Assembly (NCBI GenBank): GCA_013399895.1
Contig: VXBA01000888.1
Coordinates: 751 to 64,750 of the forward strand
Source of the DNA: Serilophus lunatus
Lineage: Eukaryota > Chordata > Aves > Passeriformes > Eurylaimidae
Reading direction: 5' to 3'
Length of the DNA: 64,000 nucleotides
The notes under the pieces were generated by a model. It was not told the DNA's origin, ran no database searches, and saw nothing but the letters and a program-made list of their open reading frames with translations. The position numbers and the translations under genes are program-made. Below, one piece after another: positions 49,867 through 61,063 of the stretch (its first letter is position 1; each line of letters opens with the position of its first letter).

Positions 49867-51699
49867 GCTGCCCTGCTCACCTTGCTCAGGTACTGCAGGG
49901 CCATGCTCTGGTCAGTGAACCACCAGCCCTGTTGACTGTTGTCTTGCTCAGCTTATCCTCCATGAGAGGGAAAACAGTTATCACTGTTCCCTGACCCACA
50001 TAATATTCATGTTGAGTAATGGATTTTAAACAGTGTTTAAAAAATGGATAGGAGGAGTAATGACACTCACAGGTCTAGGACTGCAGCACTTGGGAATGGC
50101 TGCTTAGTTTCATGAATTAAAAGTATCTAAGGATTCTAGGAACTGAATGCTGTGGCTGGGGACTTACATGCATATGAGATAGGGCACCTTATTCTTGTGC
50201 ATACCTTATCCTTAGAGACATAGGGCAGGTAGAAGTAGCAATAATATTAACAGGATTAAACATATTTGCACAATGAATGACAAACTTCATAAAAATTTCT
50301 TGACCTTAAATCTTTCCTGACACCCTAACCCTAATGATTACTGTGTGAAAGGAGGAAACGAGCCCTAGAATATTACACATTGTTGTCTGACAATGAGGAC
50401 AGCCCACCACCATTCTTCCTGTCACACAAGGCAATGACGTATATTAACATATAGCAGATTAATCCAACAGCAGAATATCACTTTCTGTGCCTTTACAATT
50501 CATGGACCACCCCTACCAGTCATGTAACGCTCCTGTACCACCCAGAGATTTTTAGAATGGTCAGATCTGTCATTGCTGTGAGACGACCAGCAAAATTAAT
50601 ATTAATGTCCCTTGTCCTTGTTACTTGGATTACATAAAAAAGCTTCTCAGCAATAACCTTAGAATAGAGGATAGACTGTATACAGCATCCTGAATGCTTT
50701 TACAACAGTAGAAATCAAACAAAAGGTGGATTTAAAAGAACCCTCTATGAATATGCAGATCAGTAACCATTTTTAAAATTGTTCCTACATTCTTATTGCT
50801 TAGATTTATTGGAGGGCATCATAAAAAATTGTTCATGCTGACAACTTCAGGACAGAGCCAATCACAGACCCCATGCTTAAAGAATTGATGCAAGCAGTCA
50901 AGGATTTGATGTATTCCCTGCCTCCCATCACTTTATAAGCAATGAAACATTACCTGACCAAATCTGTGTTCTTCTAACTGTTCCCTAGCCTTGAATTTCT
51001 GAATTGCTAATTCACACTGACACATACATTCCATACCAACCACAAGCTGCACTCCCTTCTTCTTCCCTCCTGCATTTTACGTGAGCAATGAAACTGGAGT
51101 TTATCTAATGGGCCCTTAAGTAACCACTAGAGTATGCAGGATCATAAGAAAAACTAGATTCAAAAAAAAAGTATGGTGGGAGGAGAGGATCTATTAACCA
51201 CTATCCTCTGGTCCCAAACTTCTAAACTGTTCTTTACCTCTCAAGACCATGGAAGAGAGTGTTAAGAGCTTTCCTAAAGCTGTGACAGATGTCATTTGCT
51301 GTTCTACACTGCAACTCCATATATGCAGTCCTTCAATCACAGCCAGCAAGCAGGTGGGTCAATTATAACTTACCCTTTGCAACTACATACTCATTCTCCT
51401 CAGTGACTTTCTTCAGCATGTTTGGAGAAGTGCACTCTAAGGTGAATAGCTCCATGACTTTTCCAGTAACCAAAGTGAGGTGCTGCTTCCCTGAGTTGAC
51501 TTTTGGGGGGTTTTTTTGAAGTTGAGTGCAACTTTCTTCAGTTTTATCAGGAATCTCCCCTGATCCTCCTGAATGTTCAAAACTATGGAGTGTGTTCACG
51601 AAAAGACATTGGCCAACTGTCTTAGCATCCTCAGAAAGAGCCCATAAGATCCCTTGGATTCGTGTCAGTTGGGTTCTCACTTATGATCCCTGACTCAAT
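49867..51699. other. Right flank of LTR C2, then unique DNA
   Basis: The first roughly 80 bases (CTGCTCACCTTGCTCAGGTACTGC...) continue the sequence interrupted by LTR C2. The rest is AT-rich without recognisable features. Confidence 0.4.
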
Positions 51700-52150
51700 T
51701 CTCACCTACTACTGATAGTTCCTATTCTCCTTGAACACTTCCACTAAGGACAGAGACCTGGCAGACATTGTTGGTGAAGACTGAAGCTTTGAGTACTTCA
51801 GCCTGTGTCTGCTTCATTAAAATTACTAATCCACTAAGCAATTGGACCATGTTTTATTACTAAAGTAGAAGTTCTTGGTGCCCTTGACCTCCTTCATTGG
51901 TTTCAACTGCAGCTGAGCTTTGACTTTTCCAAACCATCCCTGCATTCCTAGGCAATATTTTAAAAGCCATCCTTTGTACCCTGTTGCAGCTTCTTCCTCC
52001 TATAGATTTTTTTCTTTGCACTGAAGCCTCAAAGTGAACCCAGTTCTTTTGTTGGTGTCTAATGGTTGTCAAATAGAGTGGGAGAATTACTTTCTTCATC
52101 CTGCTAACCTCTCTCCAGCTCAGAGACCACAGTTGGATGCTTATTACCAT
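51700..52150 (-). repeat. CR1 LINE, 5'/ORF2 upstream segment, antisense
   Basis: The plus strand carries the antisense wording of a CR1 segment upstream of the polymerase core: GGCAGACATTGTTGGTGAAGACTGAAGC, TTGAGTACTTCAGCCT, CCATGTTTTATTACTAAAGTAGAAGTTC, CAACTGCAGCTGAGCTTTGACTTTTCCAAACCATCCCTGCATTCC, and CTTCCTCCTATAGATTTTTTTCTTTGCA. It is moderately diverged with many indels. Similar sequence may extend to about 52340. Confidence 0.7.
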
Positions 52151-52409
52151 GACAGCACACTACTGTCTGACATTGGACTTGGGTCACCAGTTTTTCCAAG
52201 CTGCTGCCCAGCCTGTGGGAGCCCAAATTCCCTTGCTGCATGGGATGATGCTGTCCCTGTGGCAGAGACTGGCCTTTGCCTGTGCAGTTGATGAGGTTCC
52301 TCTTGACCCATTCCCTCAGCAACAGGACAGCCCTGCAACATAGCACCTGAGCTCCAGCTGGGTATCACCCAGGAGCTTCCTGTGAGTGCCATCTGTCTCA
52401 TGATCAGAG

Positions 52410-52625
52410 AATAATCCAGGTCAGAAGAGAGGACAGAGATTCATGCAGTCAAACCTGCTCTGAGTGGGACAACTATAAGATCAGGCTGCATTACTAAGAG
52501 TTTGGTCTGATCTCCAACATGATCACACAAGCCTCCAAGCTGCAGAGCCTTTCTGGGCTATCTGCTCTGCTAATTTTCTGGTTTTGTGGTGAAAAAGCTT
52601 TTCCTTCCATCCAGTCCTATCCCTT
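52410..52625 (-). repeat. CR1 LINE 3' end, antisense
   Basis: Antisense of the CR1 3' region: GGTCTGATCTCCAACATGATCACACAAGCC...GAGCCTTTCTGGGCTATCTGCTCTGCTAATTTTCTGGTTTTGTGGTGAAAAAGCTTTTCCTTCCATCCAGTC, matching the 'TTGCCC..AGAGG.TGTGC...' and 'ACTGGATATAAGGAAAAGCTTTTTCACC' wording. Because the 3' end of a minus-strand element should lie at low coordinates, this is a separate insertion from 51700-52150. Confidence 0.75.
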
Positions 52626-55600
52626 CAGGAGTACTATTTTTAATTAAGCTTTTCGATATTAAATTCAAGTGTAAGCATTATTGTGATTGTAAGCAATATT
52701 GTAACTGGACTAATAATAACCAGTATGTGGTATTTCTATTAGATTTTTAATTAGAGTAGCAAATAAAGGTGTTCTCATTTTTGCCTCTAACAATACCCTT
52801 CAGTGGAACAACAACAGCTGGGAAAGAGCCAGACAACCTGTGCTTAGACGGGGGTCTCCATGAGAAAGGTGATTTTCTGCCTCATCTAACGGGAGTGGGC
52901 CAGATCTATAAGGGTGTTGAACCTCCCTATTTCATTCTACCCTGCATGAGGAACTGAGAATTGTTCATCTCACACTTCCAACGCAAATCTCCTCAGAGAG
53001 CACACGAGAATGATACAAAGACACTTCAGAGTCCAGAGAGGGATGGCTGAAAAGTAGAGCGAGAGTGCTGGAGGGCAGCAGGTATTTGAATGAACCGTAT
53101 GAGGAAAGAACAGGCAAAACCAGCTGAGGATGCTTCCAAAGCTGCCTTGGGACTATGGCAAAACTTTTGAGTCGGCTCCCCTCCGGGTGTGAGAAGAGAG
53201 AGAGGGAGGGTAATTGCGATGGTTGTTCTACTGGGTGGAAGTACTGCTATAGATGAGCCAACCAAGTTGCTTCTAGGAGCACAGACACGAACTTTTGATG
53301 TGCTGCCAAGATACAAAACACCACTTTTGGTGTTTTAGCAGTGTCCTATGTGCTTTAGTAGGGAAGGAGCTGGCTGAAGTTCCTGGGCATGGGCAGCTAT
53401 ATTAGTCTGGTTAGGAAGACAAGCGTCTGAGCATCTTTACAGATGTTGCATTATCATTTCTCAGGAGGCAGTTTTCCAGTCTGTGAAGTAGCTGGTTCCT
53501 GTTCATCCATAATCCACAGCAGCTGTTGCTATGTCTGCTGTGGTTGCCATGGGAGACTGTCAGTTGAGGAGATGGTAGCTCTCCACCACCTCCAAAATCT
53601 TATGCCAAGCTTCTGCATAGGTTTTCAATGTGACCAAGTATCTGATGTAAGAAGGGCTCCCCGTACCACTCCAAAAGCAAGAATAGAAATCCCATTAATG
53701 CTCACTTCTGTTCTGTTCTCTTCTGGCCTGCAGCCCAATGATGGTTGGGGGTGCAGCAGCAGTGGATCTCTCCAGGTCTTCTTCCCTAAGTCATTTTTCA
53801 TCTGGGATACTGCATATGGAAGATGTTTCTGATGAGGGGAACTGCTTAAAATGCAGGCCTAGGATACCTAAAAAGCATATACTAAATGCAGATGCACTTC
53901 ATTCTGATATCCAAACATCTTCAGCTCCATGCCATGTCATTCCAGGGCAGTAGGTGTGGTCCCAGACCCACTAGCGTGCCAGATACACACGCTCGTTGTC
54001 CATCTTCCCACACAGGGTCCCCAAAATGGGTTTCTTCATTTCTTCAGCATCCCACAGAGCTCTAAGCTGTTTCTCTTCAAAAAGCTTTCAAAAAACAACA
54101 GCCCCTAATAGGTTTTTCACAACATGATACCAAGGGTATTTCTTTAATAACATGTTGGTCTACATGGAAGCACAACACTTAATGGGAAAGAAATGGATGA
54201 CTGAACCAGAGGAACTTTTGCCAAGATGAAATGATGTCATTAATCTTGGGAACTAGGTACATTCCCCAGTCCAAATGATCTCTGGGTATATTTTAAATCA
54301 GAGTTTAATTCACTAGTAGAGTCATAGCCTAAGTATGTGTCCTCCCTAAATTGTATTTAAATTCCCAACAGGAATCAGTAAACGGATTTATTCTCTTCAA
54401 CATACTTATTGACAATTTAGAGAAAGAAAATGCACAATGAAATCTCTAAGGTTTTGAATATTACTAAACTCTTCAGAAAGTTCACTTCACTTTTCAGAAG
54501 ATTCACTTCAATTTTCTAAGAGTTTGGGTTGCTTGTGATTGTCCCAAAATGGCCACGGACCAGTGATTGTATCTTGAAGGGGGGACTTTATAGTCAGAAG
54601 CCCTGAAGTCACTGCTGTTCATCCCAGACAAATACTGTCCTGTGTCACTGTAGGGGCTGGCCTGCTAGCACCAAGATTCATCCTCCATGGAGTCAGTGTC
54701 ACCAGGGGAGACAACAGACTGATGCTTTTCATGGAACTCAACATCTCCTAGAGAGGCATGAAATTGTCAATGAGCCCCTTTCCTTTTCCTGTTCCCTGGT
54801 CAAAATGCCATGGATGTTTACTTACTCTGTTTTATGAAATTGGTCTGGAGTTCTTTGAAACTTAAACAGTCTTTGAATATTAAAATGTACCACATGCAAA
54901 CTTGGAAATTACACTGGGCACTGCCATTTCCAAGACAATGATGAAGCTGACAGATAAATCTTGGATCTCAGTCTAGTAAGAACTCTTGGGCTGCTGCTGG
55001 TGATACTTCTATATCCTGGGCAATTACCATCAATCCTACTTTTATTTTTCTTATTCTTTAAAGGAGCTTTCAAACCATAAGAGGACCTTTTCATCAAACT
55101 TGTAGCAACTTCACCTGTCTCTATGTGCATCTCATACTCCCTTTATCCCCTACAGAGACATAAAAAAATAATCTTGAAAGCAAACCAAGGGAGCAGTATT
55201 AGGTTTTAGGTAAGATTCATAGAAACATTAAGGATGGAGTGCTGTATCCCTTCTTTATCCACCAAAGCCAGAGCAATCGCTATCAATAACCCTGTTCTAA
55301 GTGTTTGCTTTGCCAAAAGGCCAACTAAGGCAGCATGTCACAGCATGTCCTGTGGTGGTCAGTGCAGCACTGCTATTTCTGGCTCTGTAAAAAAAGAAGT
55401 AAGAAATCTCATGAATGCAGTACGTGTAACGAACAGTGCCCAGCTCTGTTCCAAACTGCATTTAAATGTAGTAGGTTGCCTCCACTGAGGGCCAGAGAAC
55501 ATACTTCCAAAATATATATGAACTGCCAATAGAGTAATAACTTAATGAGGTACAGCAAGAACGCTGCACTTTCTGTCTGTAACCACATTTGAGTTGGCAC

Positions 55601-55779
55601 AGTGGAATGACTTTTAGAGAAAATGTTCAAAATATTGCATCCCAGAGCACCGCGTACCATCCTCCTCTTGACATCATGCCATGAGTCTGTGAGACAGGAT
55701 CTCATTCTGGAAAACGAGAGGGCTTTATGAGGGTCCATCTACAAAACAGGCAAAGAATGATTTGTACTTTGGCTAGCCC
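52626..55779. other. Unique DNA, nothing recognised
   Basis: About 3.2 kb. The 129-codon plus-strand frame at 53443-53832 is Cys/Ser-rich without a known motif. No repeats recognised. Confidence 0.45.
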
Positions 55780-56215
55780 CAAGTAGTGCCAAGGAGCAGC
55801 GTGAGTGGGATTGCTCAGAGAGGCAGAATACGCCAGGAGCTGAGGATGACCACAGCCCATGTAGTGTCCTCTACCAACAGGGCACAGTCCTGCAGGGTTA
55901 CAGCACAGTCCCACTGCACCTGCACACAGTGTAGAGAGCAGGGTGCTGGTAATAGCTCTATCAACAGACCAGGGAAAAGCAACAACCTCAGCCGGGTTTG
56001 GGGCTCTGCTTGGGACAGGGCCGGAGACAGAAGTGGAAATAATGTTACCTGCTGCATATGTCCAAGGAGGTCTGTCCCAAGGAGGAGGTGGATACCATTA
56101 TATCCATGACATAGTTCAGGCAAGGACTGAGGACTCAAGCTTAAGCTTAAATGGGGGCCTGGGTCCCCTGGTCAAATGGGTGAGTGGAGTCCACAAGTGA
56201 GGCTGGTAGAGGCCA
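55780..56215 (-). repeat. Candidate LTR-like interspersed repeat R1, copy 3
   Basis: Read on the minus strand it has GGACTCCACTCACCC, then CCCCCATTTAAGCTTAAGC (from 56157 downwards), CAGTCCTTGCCTGAACTATG and a GC-richer body, the same order of landmarks as the copy at 47140. It is GC-richer than its flanks. Overlapping frames on both strands (about 107 codons each) are not considered genes. Confidence 0.5.
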
Positions 56216-59200
56216 TTAATGATTACTGATGCTCTCAGGGTCTTGAACATCCTAGATATCAGATCTTCCTGGAAAAGGGAAAACATCATTTCCTCTTCAG
56301 GTTTAGGTAATATTTTCAGACAAAACTATTCTACATAAACTTTTGGCTATATTTATGTCTCTTAAGCATGCATATTTTAGCAAGTGAACTAAAAACTACT
56401 CAGCTCTGCCCTAAATACAGACAGAAGCTTTTGATGATACTAGGGCTACCACAAAACTAGCTTGTTTAAAGTCAATGAATTTTTACCACAGCTCTTTAGA
56501 AGCTAAAAGCTGTTAGTGAGTGGCTCTACTTCCCTTGTACTTCAAGCTTGTTTCTTTTTAGAAGAGGTTTTATATACTTGTTTGTGAAATCTTTTCAATG
56601 AGGTTCCAGATTGGCAGTTGTAGGTGACTTTTTGCAGCTCAGTCCTGAATACTTGAAAATTGAAGTATTAATTTTCCATTCTCCAGAGCTGTACAAAGAG
56701 CAACTGGATCATGAAAAGACAAGTATTGCTTCTGACTTAAATTTCCAGGCATACATATCACCCACAAGGAAGCTTGGGGCTACGTACAGTATGGCTAAGT
56801 AATTTGTTTTACTTCAGGGACATATAAACAAACCCACTGTGATTTATTAGTACTGACAAATTAAATGAAATAGATAGGGAATATCCATTCGAGAGGTACT
56901 AACAAGTGCAGGAGCAATATACCAATGTGTGAATAATAAAAATGGTCTAGCAAGACAGGCTGCATGATGTAAAGGCAACTTGTTATTCAGTACAGTTTAG
57001 AAATTCAAGTATTCCTTTCCCTTTTTCACAGATACTTTGCAGAGCAAAGTACCCAAAAATTATCAAAGAAATTATCCTTTGTCCCAATTATTATAATTTA
57101 CATTTTTATTGGAGTCTGCTCTGTTGAGCAATTCCAATCTTAGCAAAAAAAAAAAAAAAAAAAAAAGATTACTTTTTCAAAACAGTAATGTTGAAATGCA
57201 TTGAATGATTTCTGTCCTGGTTCATCATTGCCAATAAGCTATGAGTACTTCCTTCAGTATTTCATATTTGTTCATATTTTTCATTTCTATTGTCCTCATT
57301 TCTTTCCTCTGTAGATGTGTGCTTTGAAAAATTCACAAACCCTGGATGATGCCTGCAAAAAGACATTTTTTTGGCTTATTTGGTTCTTCATGTTTCCTAC
57401 CTGTCTATATCCAAAAAATCATCACAACGTATGATTGCCTTTGAAATACACTCTAACTAATTACCTATTAAATTTGATGATTTTTATCCTTTTTAACACC
57501 TTTATTTCCTTTTTCAGCACACTCTAGCTGCCATACTGATCAAATAAAAGTGGTGACAGCTAAGGCACATATGAATCTGAAGGTATGAAGTTTATTCTTG
57601 CCCCAAAGGCTGCTTCCAGTCAAGCCAGCCATATATAGATCTTTTAGATTGCATCATAGGCCACAAGCAGTAAGGTTAAACGTAATGCTGTCTAGACTTC
57701 CACTACAGAAACTGGATATGCTTTGCCATTCTGGTACAAAGAGCTACATGGGCTTAAACATGTTACTGATTTGTTGGGTTTGATCCCTTTTACTTCTTCC
57801 ACTTATATTACTCTAATATCAGATTCCACCATCTCAAACTCTCAGAGTATGTCTGTGAAGCTTAGGTCTTAGACCTGCTGCACTCTTTTTACAAATGTTG
57901 AGAGAAGATTTGCAGGGGATATTACTCAGGACTCAAGGTGAAGAATGTTGAACGGCAGGATAGAGGTTGAAAACCTAGACATTCAACCAAAATCCAGGCA
58001 CCAAATTAATAAATGCTTAATAAATTTTCCATTTGTTTTAAGCCTTCTTGTATCTGATGATTTTTAGTATGCAAAGCTCTGAATGCTATTAAGGAGATCA
58101 GAGACTCGAGACTTGAAGTTCTATATCTCCAAATTCACATCTCTTTGTCTGGATTTTTGGTACCATAATGGCTCCCTTATCCCTTCCACTTAAAGGAGGA
58201 GAGTGTTCTCCCTCTTTTCTAAGTGAGATAAGTATCATCCCCCCTTGCCTCCTCCCCAGTCATTTTCATTGATTATCCATTGTAACTCAGAGCAGAAAAA
58301 AAACCTGATCCAAGCACTGACGCTGCACAGCACCCGTGAAAATGTACCATATAACAAGGGACCCTGCACCATCCAAACACTAATAAAAGCTAAGACCTAT
58401 AACAAAAGGGGCTCAGCCTACATCCTGTGTTCATCAAGACAGGAACAGGGATCAAGACAATTTCATGATTCCTTTTAGCTTGCAAATGGGGGCAACAAGG
58501 GCATGCGTGCATTTGCATACATATTGTAGTCAAATAATTGAATCTTCATATTGCTATAAATTATCAGTATTTGCATCACAGAGCATTTTAGCTGCACCAG
58601 TGTGCAACTTCTGTCACTTTAAACTCCTTATATTTTAATTAGATGTTTAGAAAGGGCTATCAGCTATACTGCTGGCTGTAGGTGTACCTGTCAGACAGAT
58701 ATTCCAGGCTCTTAGGTTGGTTACACTCAAATTAGGAGAAAAAGGTGCTCAGTCTGCTCTAGCAGAAAACATTGTCTTCTTACAAACAGCACAACTCCAT
58801 TTCCAACCTAGCAGATCAAGCTGATGACCCCAGCCCACTCCTCCTAAAGGCAGTGCAGCTCCAGAATGGACTGGGTAATTGTTGGCACAGCACACAACAG
58901 AAAACACCGTGCTAGTTGAGGAACAAATTATTCTCTTCCCTTATTACTCCCTCCTTGTAGAACATTTTCTCTACTAACACCGGCTGTAACGGGAGTCGCA
59001 AACAGCAAGGAACTCACTGCTGACAGTTATGAGTCAGGGAGAGTAGCAGACGAAGGCTTCTTGAAGACTGAGTAAACCTGAAGAGTGAGAGAGGGCTTCT
59101 GGCCAGCAGGCAGAGTAAGAACCTTACTTAAATTTAAGCTAAACCGAAGTTCTGGATTTTCATTTTTTAAAATATGAGTTTTGACTTTGAGTGCAAAAAC

Positions 59201-59431
59201 TGCTGCTAAACCTTTTGGGCAGCAAGCAGATAAAAGACCAATGTAGAGCAAAAGTTCTTTTGAACTCTCATTCTCTCATCTGGGTCCAGATGGACTTGAA
59301 AAAATTACTAAAGGTTTTTGGTTCTGGGGCAAGAGTTTGTCTAGTGGATCCCATGTACCTCGGATAACCTGCTCTGGAGGCAGTAACAGCAGAGTGCAGC
59401 TACAACGTAGAAAGTCAGAGTGGCTTGGCAG
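56216..59431. other. Unique AT-rich DNA with an A22 run
   Basis: Contains a perfect 22-base A run at 57145-57166 with no recognisable retrotransposed gene in front of it. The rest is unremarkable AT-rich DNA. Confidence 0.5.
57145..57166. repeat. Poly-A microsatellite (A22)
   Basis: Twenty-two consecutive A residues. No target duplication or upstream retrocopy was seen, so it is called a simple repeat. Confidence 0.9.
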
Positions 59432-60423
59432 CCATGTGTGGTGGTTTGAACCACTATTTTTCACTAGGGGCGTGCCCAACGATGGTCAAAAAACTAAACA
59501 AAATTTTAACAGCAGGTAACAGTTTATTCGTCTGGGGCTCAACCAGGGGGAAGAAACAACTTATGGGAACCCCAGGCTTTACTCTTCTGGGGTCTTCACT
59601 GCAGGCAAAATGGTGGTTCCCACTGAAAACCACGTATTTGGGGCTTGGAGGTGCCATTTTTACCAGCCGTGGGTCATCCGCAGCACCCTCGGAGCAGCCA
59701 CCACCCCTCTACGCAGCTACTGCCAGTGTGGTGCCAGCGCGGGACCCCTGCCGCTGTCCCAGGGACCTGACGGGGGAAATCTCCAGGACAGCGGGGCAGT
59801 CCATAAGCAGCCGCCATGCCCACATCGCTGACCGTGGCTGCTGCCCTAGGCTGGGGGCACTCGCTGTTGCGGGGACCCGTCGCGGGAGGCAGGGCCGCCC
59901 ACGGGGGTGCCCACCGCAGCCAGGAGCCACACAGATCCTGGTCAGGGCATCACTGGCAAGGAACGACCAGCGGGCTGTCCATGCTGCGGCATGCAACCCC
60001 TGCCAGCCACACTCCGCTGCTGCCGGACCCTACCGCAGGTAACAGGGACCGGGACTGTGGGACACCCCCCCTGCTGGGCTCCTTCATGGCACGGGGCCGG
60101 TAGCACCTGTCGCAGCCCAGTCGTGCCGAGGCAAGAGCTGCCTCGGCCCTAGCCCAGCTGCGGGTGCGCGGGGCCCAGTGCTGCCAGTGCGGGCAGTGAC
60201 CGCGGAGGGGCTCCGCGCCTGCCACAGTGGAACACGCAGCCCCCCCCCCCCCGCTGTGAGCTGGGAGTCGCCGCCGCTGCTGGGAAAAGCAGCGAAAATG
60301 GCAGAAGAAGCTTTGTGCCCCCAGCTCCACGCCCATCTCTCCCCCAGCGCCAATTTGCAGTGAGTGAGGATGGGGGCTCTGCACCAGTTGACTGGAGCTG
60401 CTCTCCCGACCTGGGGAAACCGT

Positions 60424-60788
60424 GGGGAGATGGCTGGAGCGACCTCCACCTCCCCCAAGAGANNNNNNNNNNNNNNNNNNNNNNNNNNNNNNNNNNNNNN
60501 NNNNNNNNNNNNNNNNNNNNNNNNNNNNNNNNNNNNNNNNNNNNNNNNNNNNNNNNNNNNNNNNNNNNNNNNNNNNNNNNNNNNNNNNNNNNNNNNNNNN
60601 NNNNNNNNNNNNNNNNNNNNNNNNNNNNNNNNNNNNNNNNNNNNNNNNNNNNNNNNNNNNNNNNNNNNNNNNNNNNNNNNNNNNNNNNNNNNNNNNNNNN
60701 NNNNNNNNNNNNNNNNNNNNNNNNNNNNNNNNNNNNNNNNNNNNNNNNNGGGGAGATGGCTGGAGCGACCCCCACCTCCCCCAAGAGA
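60424..60788. repeat. Direct repeat of 39 bp flanking an assembly gap (probable tandem repeat)
   Basis: The 39 bases at 60424-60462, starting GGGGAGATGGCTGGAGCGAC, directly precede the gap. The 39 bases at 60750-60788, directly after it, are the same except for one T/C difference. This suggests a tandem array inside the LTR U3 that the assembly could not span. Confidence 0.8.
60463..60749. other. Assembly gap, 287 N
   Basis: Undetermined bases inside LTR C3. The true length is unknown if the gap size is an estimate. Confidence 1.
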
Positions 60789-61063
60789 GAGATCAAGCAG
60801 GACCAGGGGCTGCCTCAGTCACCCCGCTAGCCTCGGAGAGCAGGAGTGGGGAGAGCCCCATCCTGGCACGCAGAGGGCAAGGCAGGGAAGAGAGCTCCGC
60901 AGATTTCCCAGACGTCGGTTTTCTTTCTTAAGGGGAAAAACATGGTTTTACGCAGAGAGGGAACAAGTAAATACCTTTTAAAACACTCTTCAAACATCCT
61001 CCCCCCTTTTTCTCAAGAACGCCCCCCCCAAGACCCAGCACCCCCCCAAACCCCAACACCATG

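Larger units (their letters stand above)
59437..61058 (-). mobile_element. Solo ERV LTR, family C copy 3, complete but gapped, 1,622 bp as assembled
   Basis: An exact 5-bp duplication, CCATG, flanks it at 59432-59436 and 61059-61063. The plus-strand start TGTGGTGGTTTGAACCACTA is the reverse complement of the 3' end of the copy at 12959-13964. On the minus strand it begins TGTTGGGGTTTGGGGG, has a GC-rich U3 interrupted by 287 unknown bases, and near its 3' end a polyadenylation word in CAGACGAATAAACTGTTACCTGCTG (about 59512-59536). With undamaged ends and duplication it looks like one of the youngest insertions here. Frames across the gap are meaningless, and the 205-codon frame at 59425-60042 is an antisense LTR artefact. 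Confidence 0.9.

Noticed and set aside
57145..57166. A22 run as the tail of a processed pseudogene
   Set aside because: No gene-like sequence upstream and no flanking target duplication was seen.
60149..60981. Frames of 169-215 codons across the assembly gap
   Set aside because: They consist largely of undetermined bases.
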